From Hyphococcus sp. (GTDB lineage: Bacteria; Pseudomonadota; Alphaproteobacteria; Caulobacterales; Parvularculaceae), in the NCBI GenBank assembly GCA_021776415.1, contig JAJFFY010000024.1, positions 22,702-86,701 on the forward strand: a DNA stretch of 64,000 bases, read 5' to 3'. A program made the translations under genes and the position numbers. Of the stretch, positions 7,777-15,843 are shown piece by piece (position 1 is the stretch's first letter; every line of letters starts with the position of its first letter). The notes beneath the pieces are model-generated. The model searched no databases and was not told the origin of the DNA. It saw nothing but the letters and a program-made list of their open reading frames with translations.

Positions 7777-9323
7777 CGGTGTTTGAACAAACAGACGACA
7801 GTGTCGTCGTCGTCATCGGCTCGGGCGCCGGCGGCGGCGTGCTCGCCAATGAGCTGGCCCAGGCCGGCGTTGATGTTGTCTGCCTGGAGGCGGGCGGGCG
7901 CCTCAGCCTCAGTGATATCGTCAATGATGAGCGGGTGATGGACGAGCGCATGACCTGGCACGATCAACGCATTGGCGAGGGGCTGCTCAATCCGCACTTT
8001 CCCGCCTGGATGTGCAAGACCGTCGGCGGCACCACCATGCACTGGACCGCAACATCGGTGCGTCTGGCCGCTCATGAATTCCGTGCAAAGACAACTTACG
8101 CGATCGCCAATTCAAGTGCGATAGACTGGCCGTTAACGCGTGACGAGCTCGAGCCATTCTATGTGCAGGCGGAAGCGAAGATGGGGGTTTCCGGCACAAA
8201 CGGCCTGCCGCCTTTGCCCATGAACAACACTATGAAGCTGCTGGCGGCGGGCGCGCGCATACTCGGCTACAAACATGTGACCTCGACGGGTGTTGCGATT
8301 AACTCCGCGCCCTATGATGGGCGGCCGGAATGTCAGCAGATCGGTTTTTGCAAAAGCGGCTGCGTCATCGGCGCCAAATGGTCGACGCTGTATACGGAAA
8401 TTCCAAAAGCCGAAGCAACTGGACATTTTGAATTGCGGCCAAATTCCATGGCGCTTCAGATCGAGCATGACGAGGCCGGACGGATCAGCGCCGTTGTCTA
8501 TGCCGATCGGGGCGGCGCGATCAAACGCCAGCGCGCCCGCGCGGTGTGTGTCGCCGGCAATGCGATCGAGACCGCGCGGCTACTGTTGAATTCTAACAGC
8601 GCGATGTTTCCCGATGGCCTGGCTAACGGCGCCGGGCAGGTTGGCAAAAGTTATCTCAAACATGTCGTCGTTGGCGCGCTGGGATTTATGCCGGGCGAGG
8701 TTCATTCCTATCGCGGTGCGCAACAGGGCGGTCATATCGCCGATGAGCAGCGCAATGATGTGAGCCGTGGTTTTGCCGGCGGCTATCAGATCGAATCCGC
8801 CGCCTTCTCGCCGCTTTCCGTCGCGCGCATCGCCTTTGGCGGTAAATGGGGCCCGGACCTTACCGACGCCATGGAGGATTACACAAGAATTGCCGCGACT
8901 TTTATCACCGGCGAGGATGTCTCCCAGAGCGGCAACGGTATTCGTCTGCACCCTGAGTTAAAAGACCAGCACGGCCTGCCGGTGCCGATCGTGCATTATG
9001 AAGATCACGAGAACGCCGGACCCATGCGCGCCCATGCGGCCAATTCAGCCAAGGCGCTGTTTGAAAGTCTTGGCGCGCGCCGCGTCGCGCCGTTCAAGGT
9101 CAATATGGCGACCCATAATCTCGGCGCCTGCCGGATGAGCGCGGCCCCGAAAGACGGCGTCTGCAACAGATGGGGCCGCGCCCACGAGATCGACAATTTA
9201 TATATTTCCGACGGCAGCCAGTTCTCGTCGAGCGGGTCGGCCAATCCAACCTTGACGATTGTCGCGCTGGCGATCCGTCAGGCGGCGCATATCCGCGCGG
9301 CGATGGCGGCGGGTGCGCTTTAA
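7773..9323 (+). CDS. GMC-family FAD oxidoreductase (gluconate 2-dehydrogenase-like large subunit)
   Basis: A 516-residue flavoprotein. The FAD dinucleotide-binding motif IGSGAGGG is near residue 18, followed by LEAGG. The C-terminal GMC region has NLGACRMS and DGSQFSSSGSANPTLT, near where the family's catalytic His/Asn pair lies. It has no export signal of its own and is translationally coupled to the Tat-signal small subunit, so export as a complex is likely. Members oxidise sugars, alcohols or aldonic acids and pass electrons to a cytochrome c or quinone. No cytochrome c subunit gene lies nearby, so the electron acceptor is unclear. Substrate unknown. Confidence 0.85.
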   Translation: MTVFEQTDDSVVVVIGSGAGGGVLANELAQAGVDVVCLEAGGRLSLSDIVNDERVMDERMTWHDQRIGEGLLNPHFPAWMCKTVGGTTMHWTATSVRLAAHEFRAKTTYAIANSSAIDWPLTRDELEPFYVQAEAKMGVSGTNGLPPLPMNNTMKLLAAGARILGYKHVTSTGVAINSAPYDGRPECQQIGFCKSGCVIGAKWSTLYTEIPKAEATGHFELRPNSMALQIEHDEAGRISAVVYADRGGAIKRQRARAVCVAGNAIETARLLLNSNSAMFPDGLANGAGQVGKSYLKHVVVGALGFMPGEVHSYRGAQQGGHIADEQRNDVSRGFAGGYQIESAAFSPLSVARIAFGGKWGPDLTDAMEDYTRIAATFITGEDVSQSGNGIRLHPELKDQHGLPVPIVHYEDHENAGPMRAHAANSAKALFESLGARRVAPFKVNMATHNLGACRMSAAPKDGVCNRWGRAHEIDNLYISDGSQFSSSGSANPTLTIVALAIRQAAHIRAAMAAGAL

Positions 9324-9362
9324 TCTCGTGCGTTGTCGGCGCTGATAATTCGGAGGCGACGG

Positions 9363-10616
9363 ATGAAGAATATATCGCGATATTTCGTTTGGTTTGCGCC
9401 CGCAGCGCTTATGTTTTGTGGCGCCGCCTGGGCGGAGGAAGACCTCATCGTCACCGTCGGCGGGCATGGCGCCAATTGTATTGAAGACCCGCAATGCATC
9501 AACCGGCTGCATCCCGATATCGCGATGACGGCGAGCGCCAGCCCCGGGCAGGTGATCGTGTTTCATGCCCGCAACGCCAGCGATTTTGCACTCGACCCAG
9601 ACGATAAAACGCCGGACCCGCGTCGCGCCGGACCGCGCGGCGCGACGGTGCACCCGCTCACCGGGCCGGTGCGGATTAACGGCGCTAAGCGCGGCGATGT
9701 TTTGGCGGTGACGATTGAAGCGATTGATCCCGGCGCGTTTGGCTATACGCAGATCGGCGCAATCGGCTTTGTCTCCGATCAGGTCAAGGGGCCGTTGCGC
9801 GTCTTATGGCGTCTCGGCGAAGATTACGCCCAAACTGATGCGATCGCGGGCGTGCGGATCCCCAAGGCAAGCTTTCCGGGCGTCATCTCGGTGCTGCCCG
9901 GCGCGGAGGAGCATCAAGCGATATTGTCGCGCGAGGCGGCGCTTGAACGCGCTGGCGGCGCGGTTTTCCTCCCCGAGCCGACATATGCTTCGCCGACGGA
10001 GCTTTGCGGACCGGACGGCTCGGCAAAAAATACATGCCTGCGCACAATCCCGCCGCGTGAACATGGCGGTAATCTGGATATTCGTTATCTCGGCGTCGGC
10101 GCGACGCTATACCTGCCATGTCAGGTTGACGGCTGCGGTCTGGCGATCGGCGATGTCCATTATGCGCAAGGCGATGGCGAGGTGGCGGGGACGGCGATTG
10201 AAATGGACGCGCGCGTTACGGTTTCAACGCGGGTCCTGAAAGGCGCCGGCGCAGACATGATGACCCCGCATTATGAGGGCCCGGCGAGGCTCCTCAATAT
10301 ACCCTCGCGGCGGTTTTACGCGACCACGGGTTTTCCGCTGAAAAGCAAAGGCGATACGCCGCCCGACATGGCTTATCTCGCCTCGCCTCATGCCGCTGGG
10401 CTTGAAAATCTATCAAAGGATATGAGCCTGGCGGCGCGCAACGCGCTTCTGGCGATGATCGATTACATGACAGAAACCTACGGGCTGACCCGCGAGGAGG
10501 CCTATATCGTTGCAAGTGTAGCGGTTGACCTGCGTATTGGGCAGCTTGTGGATGCGCCGAATGTTGGCGTCTCGGCGATTTTGCCGCTCGATATTTTCGT
10601 CGATGAGGATCGCTAG
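9363..10616 (+). CDS. Acetamidase/formamidase-family protein, exported
   Basis: A 417-residue protein with a Sec signal peptide (MKNISRYFVWF to about CGAAWA). The family signatures are HPLTGPVRINGAKRGDVLAV and a later GDVHYAQGDGEVAGTAIEMD, both typical of FmdA/AmdA metal-dependent amide hydrolases. Most characterised members are cytoplasmic, so the leader is notable. The start at 9363 has GGAGG just upstream. It is the last gene of the set beginning with the FG-GAP lipoprotein, 39 bases after the GMC gene. It would hydrolyse a small amide, or a related bond, in the periplasm. Confidence 0.85.
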   Translation: MKNISRYFVWFAPAALMFCGAAWAEEDLIVTVGGHGANCIEDPQCINRLHPDIAMTASASPGQVIVFHARNASDFALDPDDKTPDPRRAGPRGATVHPLTGPVRINGAKRGDVLAVTIEAIDPGAFGYTQIGAIGFVSDQVKGPLRVLWRLGEDYAQTDAIAGVRIPKASFPGVISVLPGAEEHQAILSREAALERAGGAVFLPEPTYASPTELCGPDGSAKNTCLRTIPPREHGGNLDIRYLGVGATLYLPCQVDGCGLAIGDVHYAQGDGEVAGTAIEMDARVTVSTRVLKGAGADMMTPHYEGPARLLNIPSRRFYATTGFPLKSKGDTPPDMAYLASPHAAGLENLSKDMSLAARNALLAMIDYMTETYGLTREEAYIVASVAVDLRIGQLVDAPNVGVSAILPLDIFVDEDR

Positions 10617-10816
10617 ACCATGCTGGTGAATTCATCTTCGGGCTACACGCCATTCCGCGGCGATCTAAAAAACATACCTAATCTATTGATATTATGACAA
10701 TAGTTTTAAAACAAGGCGACTGCGACGTGACCATTAGGGCCGGTTTTTCAGGCGCCGCGCCGCGTCTGCGCCAAACCCCAGCCAGCTGCTATGGTGTATT
10801 TTTGTCACATTGGAAA

Positions 10817-10833
10817 AGCGTTCCCGGAACGCT
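10817..10833. promoter_or_regulatory. Perfect palindrome upstream of the TonB-dependent receptor
   Basis: AGCGTTCC-C-GGAACGCT, with 8-bp perfect arms, lies about 140 bases before the receptor start in a 355-base gap (10617-10971) that otherwise shows no gene. It could be a regulator-binding site or a small stem. Confidence 0.4.
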
Positions 10834-10874
10834 CTTACAAATAGTTGCAGTTTCAAGTATGTTTTCACTGTCAT

Positions 10875-10890
10875 GTCGTGAAATTACGAC
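10875..10890. promoter_or_regulatory. Second inverted repeat upstream of the TonB-dependent receptor
   Basis: GTCGT-GAAATT-ACGAC lies about 80 bases before the receptor start, with an outer CTGTC / GACAG pair partly overlapping it. A candidate operator, with no regulator assigned. Confidence 0.3.
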
Positions 10891-10971
10891 AGGGCCGGCA
10901 TTTCATGTTGCGTAGTTAGCGGAAGAATGCGCGGCGGGCTAAAAGAATTTTGCGCACTAGGGAGGATAACG

Positions 10972-13683
10972 ATGAAACGGCAGTTCAAAAAATCCATATT
11001 ACTGGCGGGGGTCTCAGCACTGGTTATTCCGTTGGCGATGTCGCCGGCGGCATTGGGCCAGGACACTGATGCGGCGACACGCGCCGCGGCAGCGCGCGAC
11101 GTCATTACCGTGACCGCGCAACGGCGCGAAGAATCGGCGCAAGACGTGCCGATCTCTCTAGCCGCGCAAAGCGAGCTTGATCTGAAACGTTCGGGTGCGA
11201 CATCGCTCGCGGATGTGGTTGAGGCCGTGCCGAATTTCAGCTTCCTCAATCAGGGCTCTGTCTTGGGCAACTTCTCCGTACGCGGCATTACCAACCAGTT
11301 TGTGGTTGGCGAGGCTTCTGGCGCCACGGTCTATGTTGATGGCGTGCTGACCGGGCGGTCTGCATCCTTTGATACCGGCCTGTTCGGCGTGCAGCAAGTT
11401 GAGGTCCTGCGCGGACCGCAAGGCACGTTCTTTGGCGCCAACACAATTGCCGGCGCGGTCAACATCACAACCAAGAAGCCGACTGAAGAGTTTGGCGGTG
11501 AGCTTAAGCTGGAGGCCGGGAACTATGAGCGCGGCTATGCAGCCGGCGCGATTAACGTGCCCATTAATGACAAGCTTTTGACGCGCTCAACGATTGCCGT
11601 TGAGCGTCAGGATGGCTGGATTGAAAATGCGTTCGACAACCGCCGCTTTAACGGCGAGGACAACTGGTCCGGCCGGTTCCAGGCGATTGCGCGGCCGAGC
11701 GACGGTCTTGAGCTGTATTGGTCAATCGATCGCTTCAAGGAAGAGCGCGATTTTGTTCGCCAGATCAACGATGATCCCAACGATCTAAAACAACCTGATT
11801 TCGTTGATCTTGCTGAAGGTATTGTCGATATCGATTCTCCTTCAACCTCCAACCGCGATCTTTGGGGTACGTCCCTGGAATTCAATCTCGATCTACCCGG
11901 CGAGTTTTTGCTGACCGGCGTCGGCGCTTATCGCGCTAACGATATTGTCAGCCTGTTTGACGGCGACACCACACGCCAACGTCTGTCGGACACGTTTTTG
12001 CAGGAAGACCTCGATCAATGGTCCGGCGAGATTCGCCTTGCGTCTCCGGCCGGCAAGCGATTTGATTTTATCGCCGGCGCCTTTTACTTGACCCAAAACC
12101 AGGATTCGAGTTCTGAGACCCGGTTCTTCCCGCAGGATATTCTTGCCGGTTGTACCGCTGGGGTGACCACATCGACCTTCCGCGGCTTCCCACCGCCGCC
12201 GCCATTTGAAACGACATCGCGGATCGTGGGCTTTGATGCTAATGGCCTGCCGGTTTGGGATTTCGATCTCAACGCCAACGGGGTTTTCAATGAAAACACC
12301 ACCGTGTTCGGCGTCAATGAATCGACGATCGGCTGCCACAACCCTGACTTTATTGCTGCGGGCCGGTTCCTGCCGGGCGGCGAGGCGGAAGATTTCTTCT
12401 TACCGTTCGGGTTTGAAAATGACTTGGGTCCGCTGACCTCGGCGGGTGTCCCGCAAACGATTGGCGTGCGCGAAGCGGGAACTTTAAATACCGAATCCTT
12501 CTCGTTATTTTTCCACACCAATCTTCACCTGTCCGAGACGGTTACTCTGACCGGCGGCATTCGCCACACCTGGGAAGATAAAGAACTCGATATGACCCAG
12601 GTCGGGATGATTAACATCCTGCGGCCATCCTTTACGACCATGCGTGCACGCAGTGACAATGAATATTCCTACACTGGGTCAATTACCTGGCAACCAAATG
12701 ACAATGTAACGGCCTACGCCAAATTTTCTCATGGCTTTAAGTCCGGCGGTTTCCAGTTTGACATCACGCAAGGTGAAAACGTTACGGCGTTCCGTAGCTT
12801 TATCATTGGCAGCCCAGCCAATGTCGGCGGCGTTATTGGCAGCCTGACCGGATCTTTGGGTCGTCCGCCAACAAAAGACGAGATTATCGCTGAGATCATC
12901 AATCGGTCGGCTGATCCAAACGAGGCGCCGTCGAATATCGATTTCGAACCGGAAACGGTCAATGTTTACGAAGGCGGCGTCAAGACAAGCTTTGCCAATG
13001 GTCGCGCCCGGGTAAATCTTTCCGGCTATCTCACCGACTACAATGATCGTCAGCAGGGCATCACGCGTCTTGCGACCGGGATTATCGTTCTCAATGTGCC
13101 GGACTCACAAGTCTGGGGCTTTGAAGCCGATATCTTTGCTCAGTTATCGGACGAATTGACCTTCACTGGCGGCGTTGGTACGGCGTTTAGTGAAATTCAG
13201 AGCGGTGTTCCTATTCCGGATCAAACCGGCGGCATCGAAGAAGTGGTTGGTGCAGGCTTTATTGGTCAGCGCTTCCCGCTGGCGCCGGAAGTGACGGCCA
13301 ATGCGGCGTTGACGTATCAGCGCCCGATTACCAACAATGGCGATATGGTGATGCGGCTTAGCTGGTCTTATACCGGCTCGATCCTGCATGAGCTGGTCGA
13401 GGTTGGCAGCCCGCTTGAAGATGTTGTGACCGAAAGCGGTTACAATCTTCTCAACGCGCGCCTTGGTTATGTCAGCCAAGAAAATGGCTGGGAAGCCTTC
13501 TTCTGGGTGCGCAATCTCGCCAATGAGCGTTATGCATCCTTCCGTCGGTTCAACCCGATTATCCGGACCTTCGGCATTGATGGCGCCGGCGGCGGGGTTG
13601 GCGGTTTCCCGGGCGGCGGCACCGCGCAAGCCTTGTTCGGCCCGCCGCGGATGTGGGGCGTGACATTCCAGAAAGAGTTCTGA
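10972..13683 (+). CDS. TonB-dependent outer-membrane receptor
   Basis: A 903-residue protein with a Sec leader (MKRQFKKSILLAGVSALVIP, cleavage near ALG), a TonB-box-like VITVTAQRREE, a plug domain (DVPISLAAQSELDLKRSG, then YVDGV and VEVLRGPQGTFFGANTIAGA), and a long beta-barrel ending in aromatic-type FQKEF. It imports an energy-dependent substrate across the outer membrane. Such receptors in marine alphaproteobacteria often import organic compounds rather than iron. The start at 10972 has GGGAGG upstream; an in-frame ATG at 10927 is rejected. It sits between the two exported-enzyme gene sets, so it is the likely entry route for their substrate. Confidence 0.93.
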   Translation: MKRQFKKSILLAGVSALVIPLAMSPAALGQDTDAATRAAAARDVITVTAQRREESAQDVPISLAAQSELDLKRSGATSLADVVEAVPNFSFLNQGSVLGNFSVRGITNQFVVGEASGATVYVDGVLTGRSASFDTGLFGVQQVEVLRGPQGTFFGANTIAGAVNITTKKPTEEFGGELKLEAGNYERGYAAGAINVPINDKLLTRSTIAVERQDGWIENAFDNRRFNGEDNWSGRFQAIARPSDGLELYWSIDRFKEERDFVRQINDDPNDLKQPDFVDLAEGIVDIDSPSTSNRDLWGTSLEFNLDLPGEFLLTGVGAYRANDIVSLFDGDTTRQRLSDTFLQEDLDQWSGEIRLASPAGKRFDFIAGAFYLTQNQDSSSETRFFPQDILAGCTAGVTTSTFRGFPPPPPFETTSRIVGFDANGLPVWDFDLNANGVFNENTTVFGVNESTIGCHNPDFIAAGRFLPGGEAEDFFLPFGFENDLGPLTSAGVPQTIGVREAGTLNTESFSLFFHTNLHLSETVTLTGGIRHTWEDKELDMTQVGMINILRPSFTTMRARSDNEYSYTGSITWQPNDNVTAYAKFSHGFKSGGFQFDITQGENVTAFRSFIIGSPANVGGVIGSLTGSLGRPPTKDEIIAEIINRSADPNEAPSNIDFEPETVNVYEGGVKTSFANGRARVNLSGYLTDYNDRQQGITRLATGIIVLNVPDSQVWGFEADIFAQLSDELTFTGGVGTAFSEIQSGVPIPDQTGGIEEVVGAGFIGQRFPLAPEVTANAALTYQRPITNNGDMVMRLSWSYTGSILHELVEVGSPLEDVVTESGYNLLNARLGYVSQENGWEAFFWVRNLANERYASFRRFNPIIRTFGIDGAGGGVGGFPGGGTAQALFGPPRMWGVTFQKEF

Positions 13684-13712
13684 TCCGTATCGACCGATTC
13701 GGGATGAGCATG

Positions 13713-13751
13713 ACGCCGGGAATGATGAAAATCGCTCCCGGCGTTTATTTT
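13713..13751 (+). terminator. Rho-independent terminator after the TonB-dependent receptor gene
   Basis: A 9-bp stem, ACGCCGGGA (13713-13721) with TCCCGGCGT (13736-13744), is followed by TTATTTT. It separates the receptor transcript from the downstream RidA operon. Confidence 0.7.
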
Positions 13752-13825
13752 GGCCAGGTGTTTGGCCGCCCGCCAAGATCGTGATTTCAGCTTAGTCGGC
13801 GGTTGCGCCTCATGCTAGCGGAGAG

Positions 13826-14302
13826 ATGTTTGTGAACAGATTTATTGCAACGGTTTTGTCTTTTTGGGCCTTCGGTCTTGGCGCTGCCGCCTATGCCAGT
13901 GACAATCCTAACTTCCAGTATATTGAACCCGATGGCGTAGACCTTCCCCAAGCATCGTTTGGTTTGGGCGTCGTCATAGAACCCGGCCATCGCCTAGCAT
14001 TTCTGACCGGCAGAACTGGCGCTAATGCAGATGGTCATTACTCGGATGACTTTGAAACCCAGGCGCGCCAGGCATTAGCTGCGGTTGAGCTGTTGTTAAA
14101 CGAAGTCCATATGAATTGGTCGGACGTGGTCAAAATCAATGTCTATCTGACCGATCGCGCCGATATTCCCGTATGGGGCAGGGTGCGGGACGAGGTGATT
14201 GGCGCGTCCAAACCATCGGGAACGGGCGTCATCGTTAAAGGGCTTGCCCACCCTGACGCCAGAGTTGAAGTCACCGTGATCGCTGCGCAAAAGGTTGATT
14301 GA
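13826..14302 (+). CDS. Exported RidA/YjgF-family protein
   Basis: A 158-residue protein with a Sec signal peptide (MFVNRFIATVLSFWAF to about AYAS) followed by a complete RidA/YER057c fold: LAFLTGRTGANADG, then a C-terminal PDARVEVTVIAA. Cytoplasmic RidA proteins hydrolyse reactive enamine/imine intermediates, while some family members are deaminases. An N-terminal export signal is uncommon in the family. It starts a tight run of four genes (gaps of 38, 33 and 6 bases), all with export signals. Confidence 0.85.
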   Translation: MFVNRFIATVLSFWAFGLGAAAYASDNPNFQYIEPDGVDLPQASFGLGVVIEPGHRLAFLTGRTGANADGHYSDDFETQARQALAAVELLLNEVHMNWSDVVKINVYLTDRADIPVWGRVRDEVIGASKPSGTGVIVKGLAHPDARVEVTVIAAQKVD

Positions 14303-14340
14303 ACGGTTCGGCTCGCCCGCCGACCACAGGATTTAAAAAT

Positions 14341-15264
14341 ATGAAGCACACGATCATTCGCAGCATTTCATTATTCGTGTTCGGCGCCTTTTCGCTGGCG
14401 ACAGCAGCGGCGCAACAAACAGTCAACAATCCCGACATCGTCATGCAGCTTCAGTGGGAGATCGGTCCGTGGCGGGCGATGTGGGACATCGAACAGTTTC
14501 CAAGCCAATCGGTTGGCGAAGATGTTGGGTACTATATCTACCTGCCGCCGGGTTATGAACAAGATAGTGAGCGCACCTATCCGGTGGTGGTCTGGTTGCA
14601 CGGCGCCTATGGCCGCCCCCATGATGCAACCCCGATCATAGGCCGCCTAAATAAAGCGGTGCGCCACGGGGAGGCGCCGGCAATGATTGTCGTCAGCGTA
14701 TTGGACCCGACCGGGCTTAGCATGTGGACCGATTCCAAAGACGGCCGCTTGCCCATGGAAACGCTTATCATCGACGAGCTTATTCCGCATATTGATAAAA
14801 CCTATCGCACAAAGGCGACCAGAGATGCCCGCGCGATCGAAGGCTTTTCAATGGGCGGTTACGGCGCCGCCTATCTCGGCTTTAAATATGTCGATCACTT
14901 CTCATCGGTATCAATGCTGGCCGCGGCCTTACATAAGCCGGAAACGCTCAAAGCCCGGCGCCGTGCGATCTATGAGAATGTATTTGGCGGCGACGCCGAC
15001 TATGCATCTCAGCGCTCGCCCTGGGTCTGGGCGCAGAAAAATGCCGAACAGGTCAAAAAACGCACCCGCGTGCGGATCTTTGTCGGCGCCGATGATGGGC
15101 TGCTGACCTGGAACCGGGAGTTCCATGAATTGTTGAACGCGCATGACATTCAACATCAGTGGGGCATAGTTCCAAACAGCCCGCACGATATTGGGGTTAT
15201 TATGCAGAATTGGGAGGGCGATTTTTTCTCCTATTACGAGGAATTGTTTTCTGAAGCTGATTGA
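14341..15264 (+). CDS. Exported alpha/beta-hydrolase esterase
   Basis: A 307-residue protein with a Sec leader (MKHTIIRSISLFVFGAFSLA, cleavage near AAAQ). The nucleophile elbow GFSMGGYGA places the catalytic Ser at about residue 170, and the oxyanion region is VVWLHGAYGR. The pattern matches the esterase D / putative esterase family (feruloyl-esterase and PHB-depolymerase-like proteins). The start at 14341 follows AGGA; a TTG at 14299 overlapping the previous gene is less likely. A role in releasing an aromatic acid or alcohol from an ester in the periplasm is an inference. Confidence 0.88.
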   Translation: MKHTIIRSISLFVFGAFSLATAAAQQTVNNPDIVMQLQWEIGPWRAMWDIEQFPSQSVGEDVGYYIYLPPGYEQDSERTYPVVVWLHGAYGRPHDATPIIGRLNKAVRHGEAPAMIVVSVLDPTGLSMWTDSKDGRLPMETLIIDELIPHIDKTYRTKATRDARAIEGFSMGGYGAAYLGFKYVDHFSSVSMLAAALHKPETLKARRRAIYENVFGGDADYASQRSPWVWAQKNAEQVKKRTRVRIFVGADDGLLTWNREFHELLNAHDIQHQWGIVPNSPHDIGVIMQNWEGDFFSYYEELFSEAD

Positions 15265-15297
15265 GTAGCGATAACCTATCCAACCCATTGTGGAGCG

Positions 15298-15837
15298 ATG
15301 CGTGTTATGTGGAAATCTGTTCTAGTTCTTGTGTTGCTTGTTGCCAGCAGTGTGAGCTTTGCTGAAGAAAGCACCGTCATTATTCCCGACAAGGCGGGGG
15401 ATTTTAAAAACGGCATCTATCATACCGGTCTACTGGTCGATGATGTGGATGCGATGGTTGCGTTTCTCACTGAGTATTCTTCGCTGAGACAAATCTCGCG
15501 CGTGCAGCTGCCAACCGGCGGCGAGCGATTGTTTTTAAGCGATGCGCGCGGTCAGCGTCTTGAGCTTTTTTCCAACCCAAAAAATTCAAAGCCGCACGAA
15601 AAATATTCAGGTCATCCTCACGCCGACTATATCGGCATGGCGCACATCGCTATTGAAGTAGACGATGTCGTCGCCATCAAACACAAGGTAATGGACCAAG
15701 GCTATGAGGTCATTTTCCAGGCGCCAAAAGATTTTGATGACGGATACATTGTATCTGAGGTCGACGCTCATCGGGTCTTGTTCATAAAAGGGCCGAGCGC
15801 GGTGTCATTCGAATTTTTCGAGATAAAAAAGGGATAA
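15298..15837 (+). CDS. Exported VOC (glyoxalase/dioxygenase-superfamily) protein
   Basis: A 179-residue protein with a signal peptide (MRVMWKSVLVLVLLVASSVS, cleavage after FA). The mature part has the two beta-alpha-beta-beta-beta modules of the vicinal oxygen chelate superfamily: IYHTGLLVDDVDAMVAFL and later MAHIAIEVDDVVAIKHKV. H42 of the first module, H116 of the second and a C-terminal Glu are possible metal ligands by family pattern. Most VOC enzymes are cytoplasmic. It is followed after 6 bases by the ThDP-enzyme gene, so the two are surely co-expressed. Reaction unknown. Confidence 0.8.
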   Translation: MRVMWKSVLVLVLLVASSVSFAEESTVIIPDKAGDFKNGIYHTGLLVDDVDAMVAFLTEYSSLRQISRVQLPTGGERLFLSDARGQRLELFSNPKNSKPHEKYSGHPHADYIGMAHIAIEVDDVVAIKHKVMDQGYEVIFQAPKDFDDGYIVSEVDAHRVLFIKGPSAVSFEFFEIKKG

Positions 15838-15843
15838 TCTTCG

